A stretch of DNA of 35,806 bases from Trichoplax sp. H2 (GCA_003344405.1 NOWV01000364.1:1-35806), one strand, 5' to 3'. Positions 10,013 through 21,885 are shown, counted from the first letter of the stretch. Numbers and translations: made by a program. The notes: generated from the sequence alone by a model not told the origin.

Positions 10013-11835
10013 CTTCAGATAGAAATAGTCAATGTTAAGTGTAGTATTTACTGATTTTATCTCAATTATTTTTATCCTTTCCCGGTAGTGAACTCTTATA
10101 AGTTATATCAAACGACGTGAAATAGACTATTTATGCCGTTATTATAATTTACCACAGATAGAGCAGCAAATATAATTATGGAAGAATTGCATAGATATCG
10201 CCGAGACATCATAAGTATGAGCTTCTCAAACACCGTTTTAAGGATAAGGAATAAATTCGAATGTAATATTGTTGCGATATTTATAAGTTTCTTAATATTT
10301 GTGCTGCTTATAAAGACATTATTCTTAGCAATTAAGCAAAACCATTTAATAGGCAGCATGTTAAACTAATCTAAATAAACATATTTCACAATTGCTGGTA
10401 TTTATGAACATCAATTCTACGTCATAATAAATAAATTGTAACAACGATTATTTGTTGCAGTAAAATGATAGATCTAACCTAACATTAGCTATTATAATCA
10501 GTTAAAAATTTGGTCGCATTTACATCGGATAAATTGAATCCCAAATTAAAGCGTATGCTGTTATTATTGTATTTCGCTTTGATTGATGGCTAATCACAAT
10601 TCATATCATAAATACCATATGGTTTATTTAATTCGCTAAAGCAATCTCAAACATGTTAGAATATCTTTCATTGTTACTTAAATCAATGTAATTACTATTT
10701 CTCTCACATAAGCTATATAACATATAAGATTGAATTTCACGATTTATTTTATTCTACTAACATTAAAATTGTATTTTAAATTCATCTACAAGGTTGAGTA
10801 TTTTCTATCGTACGATTTTTTTAAACCTGATATGAGCATATATTATAAAAGAACCTACAATTGAATACTGCGATACTTGCATCTCTCCTAGGTATTTATT
10901 AGAATGATAATCCATGTAGTGTACTAATATTTGTAATATCTGAATTTAGCCTTTCTTTAAGACATTATACGATAGGCTTTAATAACATAAAGATAATTGA
11001 ACTTACTAAATTATACTGTATAAGAAAAATGTATTTATAAATTATCTATTTGGATAATGTTTAATACAACAGAGCTTTATCTGTTTTCAATAAGATCATT
11101 AATGACTGAAGATTAAAAAGCGTTAATTTCATTAGAAATAACTATGCTCTAATCGATATTGTATTCAAATAAAAATCTATCATAAAACAAGCGACCGAGT
11201 TGATCATGAACATCAACATCTTGCGGTAGTAATCCTCATATTGGGCTATGATTGTAAGTATAAGAAAATTTCTATGATCTGTGCTGCTTTCTAATTAGCA
11301 TTGATGCAAGAGTGAATTCAGAATGAAAATCATAGCGTAGATAAAGGCAATCCCATTCCACTCTTTAGTGCTTTTTATTGAGTATTAAAAACAGTAATAT
11401 TATATCGGGTCAATACAATTTATTAGATAGTTTATGAGGTACTATGATAATCGATTAGATCATATTTCTAACTTTTAGACAATCAAAAAAGTATTTAAAA
11501 AATTTAACCTTTATTAGACAGTGTCTGCGCATTTCCATGTGATGATAGTACTTTGAAGCTTAGCTAAAAATCAATTTTTCCTGATTGGCTTCCAGAAGCA
11601 TGTATAAAATTTCTTGCGCGCTTCTCAGCTGGCAACTTTTAAGAGTAAACCATACTGATTAATCTATTGAACTAACAGAAAATTAAAATTTCTAATCCAA
11701 CTACTGCGTTGGGCTACATCAATGCACATAGCACGTGATTAAAATTAGACAAGGAAATTACTGCACGGTATCTAGCTTCCAAGAAAATTGATGGAAAATC
11801 ATCAACAACTATATAATGTATTTGTGTAATTATAC
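10013..11835. other. no secure gene; should hold start exon of adhesion GPCR
   Basis: The phase-2 start of the exon at 10012 requires at least one upstream coding exon with the initiator ATG, probably here. One candidate hydrophobic N-terminus (MSRRYLCNSSIIIFAAL) lies on the minus strand near 10140-10205 before a GTAAAT donor, but it ends in phase 0 and does not fit the next exon. Nothing else supportable is seen. Confidence 0.35.
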
Positions 11836-14800
11836 CTATTCCGAGCGATATTGGCTACAAAATGAACGATGCTTTCGACTATAAAGCAGTAAATACAGTA
11901 AAACTTCATCGTCAGATATTGAAGTATTGATATCCAATTGAAATTGAAGCGCTAAAAATGAAATTACTATCGAAAGAGAGAATGTAATATCGGATGTAGA
12001 ATCAAGAAAGGCAAGACCAGAGTCTACACGATATAGAATGAATAATGCTACTGTGAGGATAACACATACAAAAGTAATGAATAAAATTTTGCAGAAAATG
12101 TAGAAAGATTGTTCTTTGCTACGAAATATTTTATCTTCTATAAATTGAAATAGATCATCACGTATGGCCAGGTGCTTAACTTGATCGGCAGAATCGTAAT
12201 CATAATATAAAAGATCTTCAAGTAGACCGATATCTTCTAGACTCGGATTGGGGTATTGTGCAATTTGACGATCAAGTTGTGGTTTTAATTCTTTTAGTTT
12301 TGATATTGGTAGCGCTCTAAGCTTTTCATATTTTTTTAAGTAAATTTGAAAAGTAAGAAAATAAGAAGTAAGTAATATCAACGGTTTAGAAAGATAACTC
12401 GCATACACGACTAAAAATGTTCCGGTGACGATAAACATTTCTATAATCGACTCAATAAGGTAGAATATGGCGAAAAGAGTCAATGCATAAGGTAAGTAGA
12501 ATATAGTTTTCGCTATAAAAATGACAATTTTTTTTATCTGATTTTTAATTTTAATAATACACATCAGCAGATTTGTAAAAAAGCGAAAGACACAATTAGG
12601 ATTAGAGCCAAGGTTAGTGCAAGAGTTCATATTTGAATCACTAGAATTGCCATTAAGTCTATGAGGGTCGTGTCTAGCGTTGTTACTAGACCTGTTGATT
12701 TTGGATATTCGGCAAATGTTGAAGATATGGAAGAAAGTTATTATATACTTATGAAAAAAAATCCAAGCTTTATTTTTCAATTTTGACCTAAAATCACCCT
12801 CTATAGTGGGAAAGTGATATGGTTGCATTGACAACTTGATCAGGCTATCATCTTCATTATCCAATATTTCTTTCAGACAAGGAAGCAAATGTACAATAGA
12901 AAGAAAAAAGTAACATACGCTAAGTCCTATCAACATTTCAGGAAAAAGTGGAGACCAAGGCCATTTTCTTGGATGCATAAGTAAGACTGCATAAATCGGG
13001 TTGGCTCGATAATGCCGAATCAATAGAGCCAAGCTAACAACCACAGCATTTAATAAATTACGACGAAAATCGCACAAAAATAGACAAACGGTTGCACAAT
13101 ATATTCCATCTGGAGAGTAATTGATTTTTCTTTGATAATAGTTATTGGCTTCCGTTTCCAAAGAAGTGTTGGTTAGTATACGCATTCTATTGCGGTTTAT
13201 TTCTATTCTAGAACTAAGATGATACGAAGATACGAGCAAACAAATTAATTATTACTTGGAATAGAAGCTAGTACTTATAGAATGAAAATCATAATATCAT
13301 TCGATTCCATTTTTAACGCAATCAGTATCAAAATAAATGACAATAAGCTACAATCTCTACTATCAGCATTATTCTAACTATATATTTAGACTATCATCAT
13401 AATCCTATTTTAGCTAACATGTTATTAAATCCTATTAAGCAATTTAAATGTATATCGACTATTCATAGCAACTCCGGAGTTAGCAAGTAATCTCCCGTAA
13501 CGAATTTATTACACTGTTATTGATGTAATTATTTGATGGAGATGGAAACTTTATCGAGAAATTGACTTTTAACCATGAACACAAGGTTCGTGGAAGACTA
13601 CCATTATTAACCTACTAGTAACGTAAAGTATTGAAGCAAATCGATCACGTAAGATCATAGTGTAGTAAAAGGACTAAAAGTAGAGTCCTTTGTAGTTTTT
13701 AGTATGTAATTAGTATTATTTTACTATACAAAATACCTAGAAAGTGATAGTGTCTTTAAGTTTTACCCTGCCAAATCATCATGTCGCCATCTTTTCTTCT
13801 TCATTATTTTACAAGGTATTATATAGATTACTATACAAGTAGCCCTATAGAGCAAATGCCTAATCTAAAGAAACAGCGTTTCATCGTCTATTCAAATTGT
13901 AAAGAAATTTGACTTAGTAGCAAAACCCTATCCTTAGAGAAAGGGGATTTATAACATAATACGCTGCAGGAATTGTCAGGAGAGCACTAAAGACTCTTAT
14001 ACAATAAAACATTGTAATAAAGTCTTGAGCGCTACGTAGATTTTCTTCTATGCAATTCATATATAGAAGACTATCATTTTGGAAGTCTTTTGGCCCGCAA
14101 CAGCTATATTTTTCGTCTTGCAAAGAATGACTCAGGCTGTAAGAAAAATTTCTTCGACACAAGGTTTNNNNNNNNNNNNNNNNNNNNTTGCGGTTTATTT
14201 CTATTCTAGAACTAAGATGATACGAAGATACGAGCAAACAAATTAATTATTACTTGGAATAGAAGCTAGTACTTATAGAATGAAAATCATAATATCATTC
14301 GATTCCATTTTTAACGCAATCAGTATCAAAATAAATGACAATAAGCTACAATCTCTACTATCAGCATTATTCTAACTATATATTTAGACTATCATCATAA
14401 TCCTATTTTAGCTAACATGTTATTAAATCCTATTAAGCAATTTAAATGTATATCAACTATTCATGGGTTTGTCATGTTACTTTTATAGTGTTTTGTAAGG
14501 GAATCGTAGGGTAAATTGTGTCTGAACTTTGAATGATTTTTGTTTTCTTAAATGGTGCAAAGTAGTTTTGTAAAACGGATCTTAAGAGCAATTGGTTAAC
14601 AAATGTTTAGTTTTAAATACCTCTGACGGCTCTACGAAGCCTATAAATGATAGTGCAATTAGAAAATTTAGAGAGAGAGTAGAAGAACATTTTATTTGAA
14701 GAACTTGTTGAATTTAAAAGGCCTTCGGGGTCGAATTGTCGTAAGTTAAAACGTTCTTGTTTTTGAAAGGTTGTTTGGTCGTTGACAGTTTTTAAGTCTG

Positions 14801-16650
14801 TCATTTATTTTAATAATACTTAAAGCTAAGTATTTGTAAGGTTGTTCGGTTTATACTTCTCTCCATTTTGTTTTAAAATAAATTGTTGTTCGGTTAATTC
14901 CCCAAATTTTATTTGGTGTCAAAGTATTAGCGTTAAGTCGACCGGAGTGCAACGAAAGTAGAATCAAAGTTTGTTAAAGTTTCGTAGCTTGATCTCTACA
15001 CTTTTCATTTCATTACAATAGATGCTATAAAAAACGATGTAATGATGCATGGACTACGAAGATAAAATAAAAAGTTGTAATATCAGTGAATTCAGTAATG
15101 AAATGTTTAATAATTACATAATTTTCCTAAGAATGGTGTTTCTAATTTAAATAATAAGGTGGGGAAATTGCGTTACAATTCAATTGTCTTCTAATAGCTC
15201 ATTATTAATTATTTAGATGCAATATCATCGAACTGGAAAGGCTAGGCCTAATAAATATTGGCGAACTTAATTTGGAGATACATTTTAATATTATTTTAGC
15301 AAACCAATCAAAGCTGTGATACTACGACATTCTGCTATCGAAGAAACTCTATTCCAATGGCATGCTCAATATCATTCAACCGTAACGTCTGTGATCTGGA
15401 TCATTGAATACAGGATAAATAATATTTTAAGCTACCATGAACTACAGATATAAATGCCACGTATTTTTATTGGCGATTATCCAATGTCTTACTAGTCTTA
15501 ATACTTATTTCTAGTTACTAGTATATAATCTGATTCTTTAATACCGTGTAAACAATATTTTATACTGCCGTAAACTATAGTATATAAGTGCTATATATTT
15601 TTACTGGCGACTGTTCAATGTCCTCCTAATTCTCCTAGTCCTAACCTAGTTCTACTTATGTAAATGAATTTGTAGTCCGTATCTAAGCACCGGTAATATT
15701 ATTTCTATTATGGCTGATAGTTAAGCTTCCTTACAATGAAAATTTTTATTCATGCAATGCAGAAATCGAGCAAATATAAAAATATTGTGATGAATGATTC
15801 TAAGAATAGGTATTCAATAATAGTACTCCAGGATGTGCAATACGTTAATTGCTAAAATAGACGATATGATCTGCTTAGCTATACTGCGAACAAAATCTAC
15901 TTACCCTCCACTAAAGCGTATAATTAATGAGCAAACATAATACGCTACAGGAATTGTCAGGAAAGCACTAAAGACACTTATACAATAAAACATTGTAATA
16001 AAGTTTTGAGCGCTACGTAGATTTTCTTCTATGCAATTCATATATAGAAGGCTATCATTTTGGAAGTCTTTTGGCCCGCAACAGCTATATTTTTCGTCTA
16101 GCAAAGAATGACTTAGGCTGTAAGAAAAATTTCTTCGACACAAGGTTTCGCAACCTTGGCTGCTAGAACATTCTCCAATTCGTATTAAACTTTCTAGCAC
16201 ATCAAAGATGACTACTTCTCGACAGTATGGCTCAATTTCTTCAATACATCTTGGCCAAGGCTGTTCTATAGTTACATTTAAATAATCGTGAAATAGCCCA
16301 GGAATATAGAAGCAGCTTATAACATAAGTCATCGGCATAGCAAATAAAGATCTGCCATAATGGGGTTTCACCCAAGCATATTTATTATCACCATGGAAGA
16401 AACTATAAATTGGCTGCTTAGTACTATTAAGAAAGTTGAAATACAGAACTCTGACAGTATCTACGCTAACTTTAGCCTTAAACGTCTTTCTGGTTGCCTC
16501 TTCGTCTTCTATACTTAGACGGCATTGACTTAAGCATTTTCTTGCGTCTTTTGTTGGATCATGTAAGGGTGTCTCATTAAGGCAATCAACTTGCATCAAT
16601 ATCCACATCCACTGTAGAACTATTAGGGAGATAAAAGTCTTACTTCCCAT
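11836..16650 (-). CDS. signal-peptide multipass membrane protein, unknown family
   Basis: Two exons: 15905-16650 and 11836-13213. The donor GTAAGT follows FSGG in phase 2, and the acceptor CATCTTAG before 13213 restores frame (codon GGT, then SRIEINR), giving about 707 residues. The start is the ATG at 16650, followed by a hydrophobic signal segment (FISLIVLQWMWILM). The ectodomain of about 200 residues is cysteine-rich with N-glycosylation sequons and a YSCCGPKDF stretch. A first membrane span (ITMFYCISVFSAFLTIPVAYYV) ends exon 1. Exon 2 adds roughly five to six more hydrophobic spans, a basic Asn/Ser-rich loop, and a charged loop with EDIGLLEDLLYYDYDSAD before the last two spans. The CCG is reminiscent of tetraspanins, but the layout is not theirs. 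I do not recognise the family; a channel or receptor role would be guesswork. Confidence 0.75.
13190..13466. repeat. direct repeat Y, copy 1 (5' edge of exon 2 plus intron)
   Basis: This 277-bp segment recurs at 14188-14464 with one mismatch that I can see (TATATCGACT versus TATATCAACT). It contains the first codons of exon 2, the acceptor site and about 250 bp of intron. The near identity means a very recent duplication or unmerged assembly overlap. Confidence 0.9.
13661..13901 (+). repeat. 241-bp element E, copy 2
   Basis: Inverted partner of the element at 554-794, about 99% identical. It sits in the intron of the multipass-protein gene, between the true exon 2 and the truncated copy of exon 1. 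The hairpin-bearing end points toward 13661. Confidence 0.8.
13953..14167 (-). pseudogene. truncated copy of exon 1 of the multipass-protein gene
   Basis: A 215-bp copy of 15934-16148 with about eight substitutions, in the same orientation. It encodes the segment from TLCRRNFSYS through the CCGPKDF region to IPAAYYV. It then loses homology before the last residues and the splice donor of the parent exon, reading into unrelated sequence that stops at 13914. Its 5' part is lost in the adjacent gap. Substitutions such as Leu to Gln and Val to Ala show real divergence rather than simple read overlap. Confidence 0.8.
14168..14187. other. scaffold gap (20 N)
   Basis: Twenty N between the broken exon 1 copy and the broken exon 2 copy. 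The missing part would have to contain the rest of exon 2 of one gene copy and the start of exon 1 of another, if a tandem duplication is the right reading. Confidence 0.97.
14188..14464 (-). pseudogene. truncated copy of exon 2 start (direct repeat Y, copy 2)
   Basis: Repeats 13190-13466. The minus strand carries the same acceptor (AG before 14211) and the first codons of exon 2, then runs into the gap. If the missing sequence were restored this could be the true exon 2 of the upstream gene copy. Confidence 0.75.
14465..15417. other. intron sequence, no gene seen
   Basis: Part of the 2.7-kb intron of the multipass-protein gene. The small open frame near 14613-14804 has no motifs or splice support. 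Nothing else noted. Confidence 0.4.
15418..15690. repeat. diverged tandem duplication in intron
   Basis: Two units of about 130 bp: the first near 15420-15545, the second near 15550-15680. They share AATATTTTA, an ATAAATGCCACGTATTTTTA/ATAAGTGCTATATATTTTTA stretch, CTGGCGA/TTGGCGA and CAATGTC in the same order. Noncoding. Confidence 0.5.
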
Positions 16651-17571
16651 GGTATATCCTTATTGCTGGATCCTAATTCAGCTATTTTACGTTACTTGGC
16701 TGCTTGATAGGATGGCTGTTAAATGGAAAGCAAACAGTAATGAGATTTTTTAGAAAAGCCTTGTTGCATTTCTATTGAAATATAACTCGGAGCGAGGTAT
16801 GATTCCGTGGCAATCCCAACCATTACAACGTGTAATATTATTTTTGATGCTAATTATGTCTTACAATCTACTTCAAATAATTAAAATGGATCCACATGTA
16901 GTGAAAACTTCATGGTAAAATAATAAAACAAATGAAGTCATTGACTATTTTATGTTGATAAACATAACAGTTAAATCGAAAAAAATAGCTGACCTTATAA
17001 TTTGACTAAAATTTACATATTATATATAGTGATCTATCACCCGATATTTGATAATAAAGACTCAATGCCGTAGTTACCGTATACTAAAACCGATGTTACT
17101 ACAAAGTTGCAATGATGATATATTAAAGCTGAAAAGGAGCAATAACACCTAGCGCATGTTGCCGATCGTAATGAGCAATTACTTCAACTCTACAAGGTAG
17201 TTGCCTGCATCTACATGAAGTAGTGCATCAGGATTACCTACCAACATTTCTGCTGTAAATCACTCTGATAACCAAGTCACAATTTCATATCTTGATATCT
17301 TGCTTCAAATCATCTAAGCCAGAACTATTTTAAAGTTAGAGATTGATTTTATTTAGCACTGCAGCTACTTTGCCTTTTAAGAATGATTTTCGTGTAGAAT
17401 AAGATATAGAATTGATTCGAATTCTTTATGTAAGGTGCTCCAGAAGATCGATTAAAACTGTTTCTGAAGGAGTAGTTCAAAATGAACAATCAAAATACTT
17501 CATTATTCTTGGAAATGGTGATGAGCAGTAAGTCATATCTAAACAATGCAAATTCTACTTATTTTTATTAA
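16651..17571. other. no secure gene
   Basis: 5' flank of the multipass-protein gene, so its promoter should lie near 16660-16800, but no core element stands out. Short coding-like scraps occur on the minus strand near 17120-17280 (for example VIAHYDRQHALGVIAPF) and on the plus strand near 17415-17530, all broken by stops. These look like remnants of old genes. Confidence 0.3.
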
Positions 17572-17940
17572 CGTAAGCATGCATGCTTGGAATAGCTGCA
17601 CCCAACTCACAGAATCTTAGCTGTTTTACAAGCTTAAGGAATCTCGAGAAATGATGCACTAGGAGAAATCAAGAAGTCTCTCTTGTATAACAGTATTTAA
17701 ACTACTTATTATACTAGACAGCAGCCTAGTAAAAAAGGTGCCAGTATCTAGCGTAATAATGCGCTGGGAGTGTTCTACAATTTTCTTATGTATAAAAATA
17801 TTTGTACTACTCTTCATGTAGACGACAGCCAGTTAAGCGATACGCTGACCTTGCGTAATGACGTATTAGGATTTGTTGAGAAGTCTCCTATGTGCAAAAA
17901 TATTTACACTTAATTTTATAGTAGAAAGCACTCGGGAGAA
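17572..17940 (+). pseudogene. decayed 34/35-codon repeat protein, TPR-like
   Basis: Units start at 17647, 17752 and 17854, spaced 105 and 102 bp and all in one frame. Each opens with R-N-(D/N)-(A/V)-L-G and continues to a KNI(C/Y)T-like stretch in units 2 and 3. The L-G-x-x-Y spacing in unit 2 and the 34-residue period resemble tetratricopeptide repeats. Stops at the end of unit 1 and after unit 3 break the frame, and a weaker related start is seen near 17572. I read it as the relic of a repeat-protein gene; a chance noncoding tandem repeat is the alternative. Confidence 0.45.
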
Positions 17941-20373
17941 TGCATGTATCTTGACAATCTTTGTTCATTACAAGTATGTCATCGTGCCAAGATGGTAAAT
18001 TGATAAAACCATCAACTCTCTTCTATTAGAAAATACAACTTTAATGATATTGTCATGCACAGCTTTGCACGTTGCTCTATAGCGAACAGGTAGATATCCA
18101 AGATCACGGATTACTGTGAGATTGGTAATGTTACTATTAATAGTCGGAATAGTGTTGCACTTTACTTAATAGCAATCTGATAACTGGTAGATAGCAGGAT
18201 AGGGATTATTTGAAAGTGTCACTTTCACACCGAATGCAGCTATTTTTATGCAGTTTATTAAAGGAGAAATTGCTTACATTTCTAAAACTAGCAAGCCCTC
18301 AATCTGCTATTAATAATAATAACTGGGTATATCAAGTAGTATAACACTCGAAGATGGCCAATAGCAAAGCATCAGAGCTCGACATGAAAATAGGCGTATA
18401 TAAAAGCTACTATCATACTTTCCTTTACTTATTGTGTGGATAGAGTACAGCACGTTAACAGCATAGTAGTTTAGCAGTTAATTATACGCCTGTTCTACTG
18501 TATCTTAGTAGCTAATTCATTATAACTTAAGTTATTTGCTATAATAAATTGATCACGTATGGTTATTCACACATACTCGCGTGTGAGGTGTTAAAATGGA
18601 AATAAATTTATTTTTTCATTTATCAGGATCTAGCTTATTGGTTTGCTTTTTCTCCTATGACTCTTTCTGTCACTTGTTACAAAACTTTCCATCTCTTAGA
18701 ATTCGTCCTTCATGCTTGTTTGTGTTTTAAACTAGCCTGCAGCAATAAAGGACTGAAAAAGATGGACTCTCTGGGCACTAGCTATCAATCAGTCATGGAG
18801 TTAATGCTTTAAATGCATATGTTGTACACAAAATGAGCATAAGCTTGTAGTCTCTGATTGAGGGCTATATTTTACTGTGCTAGGCGAAGTGAAGACAGCC
18901 TAAGACTAGTCAAATCGCGAAAAGCTCACAAGATTTATCCTTCAATGATTTGTTTTATTCTCCTAAGCGTTGAACTGTCTGCGGATATCATATTAGTTAC
19001 AATTGTCTAACCTCTGAACCATCTTGACATGGAGTAAGATAAATTTATATCGATAATTTACAAGGAAAAATGTAAGAATTTCAGATTTTTGCTATATTTT
19101 ACACGATATGAATACAATCATACGGTAATCCCCATTACAATGACTGAACGCAATTCACTAATGCAAGTATTGCAATTTCCAAAGCTAGGGATCTAGATCA
19201 ACATCGTTTTACAATCGTTATTATAATCTTTACAAAAGATTGGCAACAGCAGTTTGAGACGTTCACTGCTCAGACATTAAAATCAATAATACTGTATTGA
19301 TCATATAATAACTTTCCTCCGTCATTACTATGGATAAACTAACTAATTCTAATGGTCATGAATTAGATTAAAGACATGATGCATACGCGTCGACTACCCT
19401 CAATTTTTATACGGAGTTCGCCATGCCAAATTAAACTATTTGAATAATCTAAATAGGCTATATTACGTATTTGACATGATTATCTCTCCTTGTAATTCGT
19501 AAATTACAAATAATATTATTTATTATCCAAGACACCTAGATCAAAGATTCCTGTCATAAGTACCACCCTTATAAGAGAATTAAGGTGTCGAATAGAATTA
19601 TGTCTTGATTCTATCATGCTAACTGTAAGCGTTACATACAGTAGCCTAATACTAGGAATTTTTATATATAACAATATTGAAATTTTTAATGCGAAATAGA
19701 GACAGCTCTAAGAAGTTCGGATGAAATTCGTTTGTAAACAAAAACAATCACTTGAAAATGTAATTACTACCAAAAGGTATTTCTGATGACATTTCCTAAA
19801 CTATGAAATATTAGTTATAGAATAAAAGCGTTTTTATTCCTTTCTCAATTATGATGAATCAAATTGATTTATATAGCAGCGTCCATCATAGCAGTTTTAT
19901 AAAATGTGCTATTAACTTTCATTAATAGTTAGTAACATTTTATTCAATCGATCGGTAAATTCAAAATATGAATCGATGAAAGAACTACTAAATTCTTCTT
20001 GCCAATTCTGCTATGATTATGCTGTATTGTACTTTTCTAGAAATATTCTTGTATACAATTATCAATTTATTCGAGCAAAAATGCTACAACTAGCCATAAT
20101 AAAATTTTAATGACCAACAGAATCAACCTTATCCTTATAATATATCACTTCTTAAAATTAATTTATGAAGCTGTCCAAGTTTCTAACCGATCATATCCAT
20201 ACCGTCAATGGGAAAGTGATCGGTAATTTAGCGCACTTACAAACAAAATTGGCTATATCGATTTTACAAATTGATTCAATAATGAGGAGTTGTAATCCCT
20301 ATTTTAACTAATCACACAATTTATAGTCTACGAGACACCATATACTCTATTTGCTCCAGTTTTGAATTACCAT
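17941..20373. other. no gene seen
   Basis: About 2.4 kb of AT-rich sequence with no open frame carrying recognisable motifs, no tRNA fold and no clear repeat array. Probably intergenic. Confidence 0.4.
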
Positions 20374-20574
20374 CTAACGTATTTGTGAAAGGTCCTTTTT
20401 TTCTGAGCGTGCCTTACGTTGCTTATGATTTTTTGATGATTTAGGAAACAAACTTGACGCTAACCCAACAAAGTTAAGATCCATCAATTTATTTAAGAAG
20501 CGATGTATTAGTCTTCTAGCGTTAGCATGCTTGGAGATTTTAAGAACGATAATATAGATGACTAAATTTATCAA
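20374..20574 (-). CDS. possible C-terminal exon, unknown
   Basis: The frame ends in a basic, coding-like tail (HKQRKARSEKKDLSQIR) after RRLIHRFLNKLMDL. There is an AG acceptor just before HANARR, at about 20525. It could be a terminal exon of a gene whose other exons I cannot see, or an alternative tail for the GPCR just upstream, but no phase-matched donor of good quality was found. May be chance. Confidence 0.2.
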   Translation of the reverse strand: MINLVIYIIVLKISKHANARRLIHRFLNKLMDLNFVGLASSLFPKSSKNHKQRKARSEKKDLSQIR

Positions 20575-20792
20575 ACTACTATAATTATAACTTCAACACT
20601 TCAAATGATCTAATTATACAGTATATGTATGACAATATCTTCAGTTATGTTTTACTTTTCGAATTATTTTACATTCGTCAAATATACTTACAAAAGTGTA
20701 CTCAATATTCAAGCTTAATTAGTCTTCCACTATCCTAAGACCAATAGTGATTGAAATTACTATCAGATTCAGAAGATGATTATTGATAACCT

Positions 20793-21749
20793 TTACTGCG
20801 GATAGATACTGGATCTCCAACAAAAATTGACCTTGGATAATTTGATATCGATTGATGTATAAGTAAAAATGAGAGAATGAACTAGCGGATATGAATAAGC
20901 CATATACTGAGAGGCTCTTAACCAATCATGAAATACCTTCGGGTGATATTTAAATTGAATAGAAGGCGAAAGCAAAATGAGAGCAAAACACATAAATAAT
21001 GGCATCCACATTATGAGATAGAGACATATTAATGTAACGAAGGTTAGCGCAAGTTTATGATTACGTCCAACATGAGAAGCATCAGCAGTGTGAAAAATTT
21101 GAGCAGCAAACTGCTTTCTTAAAATACGAATTTTTCGAAAGATATAAATGTAACAGCAGATCATAATAAAACAAGGTAGAATAAAAAATAAGCATAACGT
21201 ACTTATATAGTAGATAGCTTCTTGTTGTGAATTTTCAGGATCCCAAGCTATACAAAGTTCAGATTGCAACCTTCGATGAGTAAAGATAGGGGCGATAGAA
21301 ACGGTGATCGAGATAAGCCATATGATAGCAAGACTCCATTTGGTACGATAGAGCGTGGATGGATTACGAAAATAATGTCTAGCGTAATAAATAGTTAAGA
21401 ATCGATCAATACTAGCGGCCATTAAATGTAAATTAATGGCGATAATCATAATAGTGGCAAAGATGGATGTTAATGAGCAATACAGCCAATTATTACGATA
21501 ATGTGGACTGGCTAAACGTGGAAAGATATAGAGAGCAGCAAACAGGATATTACCACAACATAAACTTCCCATTATAAGATAAATACTTTGATTAAATAGA
21601 TTACGCCGATAATATATTGCTATGATAACCCCAATATTAATGATTATGGTGAGCAAACCAATAAGCGACCAAATGATAATTTCGGTCATTCCGTTATGAG
21701 GTAATAAAATGTCTGAGAAGAGATTGCGATAAGAAGAATTATTGAACAT
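20793..21749 (-). CDS. rhodopsin-type (class A) GPCR, single exon
   Basis: 318-residue orphan receptor read from the ATG at 21749. Seven hydrophobic helices follow a short N-terminus with an NNSS sequon. Class A landmarks: Asn in TM1 (IIINIGVI), Cys before TM3 (WLYC), DRF in place of DRY at the end of TM3 (SIDRFLTI), Trp in TM4 (AIIWLIS), Cys in extracellular loop 2 (ELCIAW), Pro and Tyr in TM5 (ILPCFIMICCYIY) and WMP in TM6. Departures: TM2 has Asn where Asp is usual (CCGNILFAAL), and the TM7 NPxxY is replaced by YPLVH. The C-tail is short. Intronless genes are common for class A receptors in simple animals. Ligand unknown. Confidence 0.88.
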   Translation of the reverse strand: MFNNSSYRNLFSDILLPHNGMTEIIIWSLIGLLTIIINIGVIIAIYYRRNLFNQSIYLIMGSLCCGNILFAALYIFPRLASPHYRNNWLYCSLTSIFATIMIIAINLHLMAASIDRFLTIYYARHYFRNPSTLYRTKWSLAIIWLISITVSIAPIFTHRRLQSELCIAWDPENSQQEAIYYISTLCLFFILPCFIMICCYIYIFRKIRILRKQFAAQIFHTADASHVGRNHKLALTFVTLICLYLIMWMPLFMCFALILLSPSIQFKYHPKVFHDWLRASQYMAYSYPLVHSLIFTYTSIDIKLSKVNFCWRSSIYPQ

Positions 21750-21885
21750 ATTGGATTCCTATTTAATGTTTCAAAGTTGGGCTTAAAAATGGCGTTAGCG
21801 ATCTAGATCGATAACTACGATGAAGATGGACAAGATCGATTGCTTACAAAGTGTTCTATAAGATACAAATACAAAGTTCCATTTT

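Noticed and set aside
10108-10369. Overlapping small frames on both strands, each with a hydrophobic segment
   Set aside because: No family match or splice support. The minus-strand one looks like a signal peptide, but its donor phase does not fit the next exon of the adhesion GPCR.
11836-16650. Reading the multipass protein as a tetraspanin because of its CCG motif
   Set aside because: Tetraspanins have four spans and no signal peptide followed by a 200-residue head. Number of spans and order do not fit.
20719-20925. Minus-strand 68-codon frame overlapping the GPCR C-terminus
   Set aside because: It is the same DNA in another frame; the GPCR frame carries the helices.
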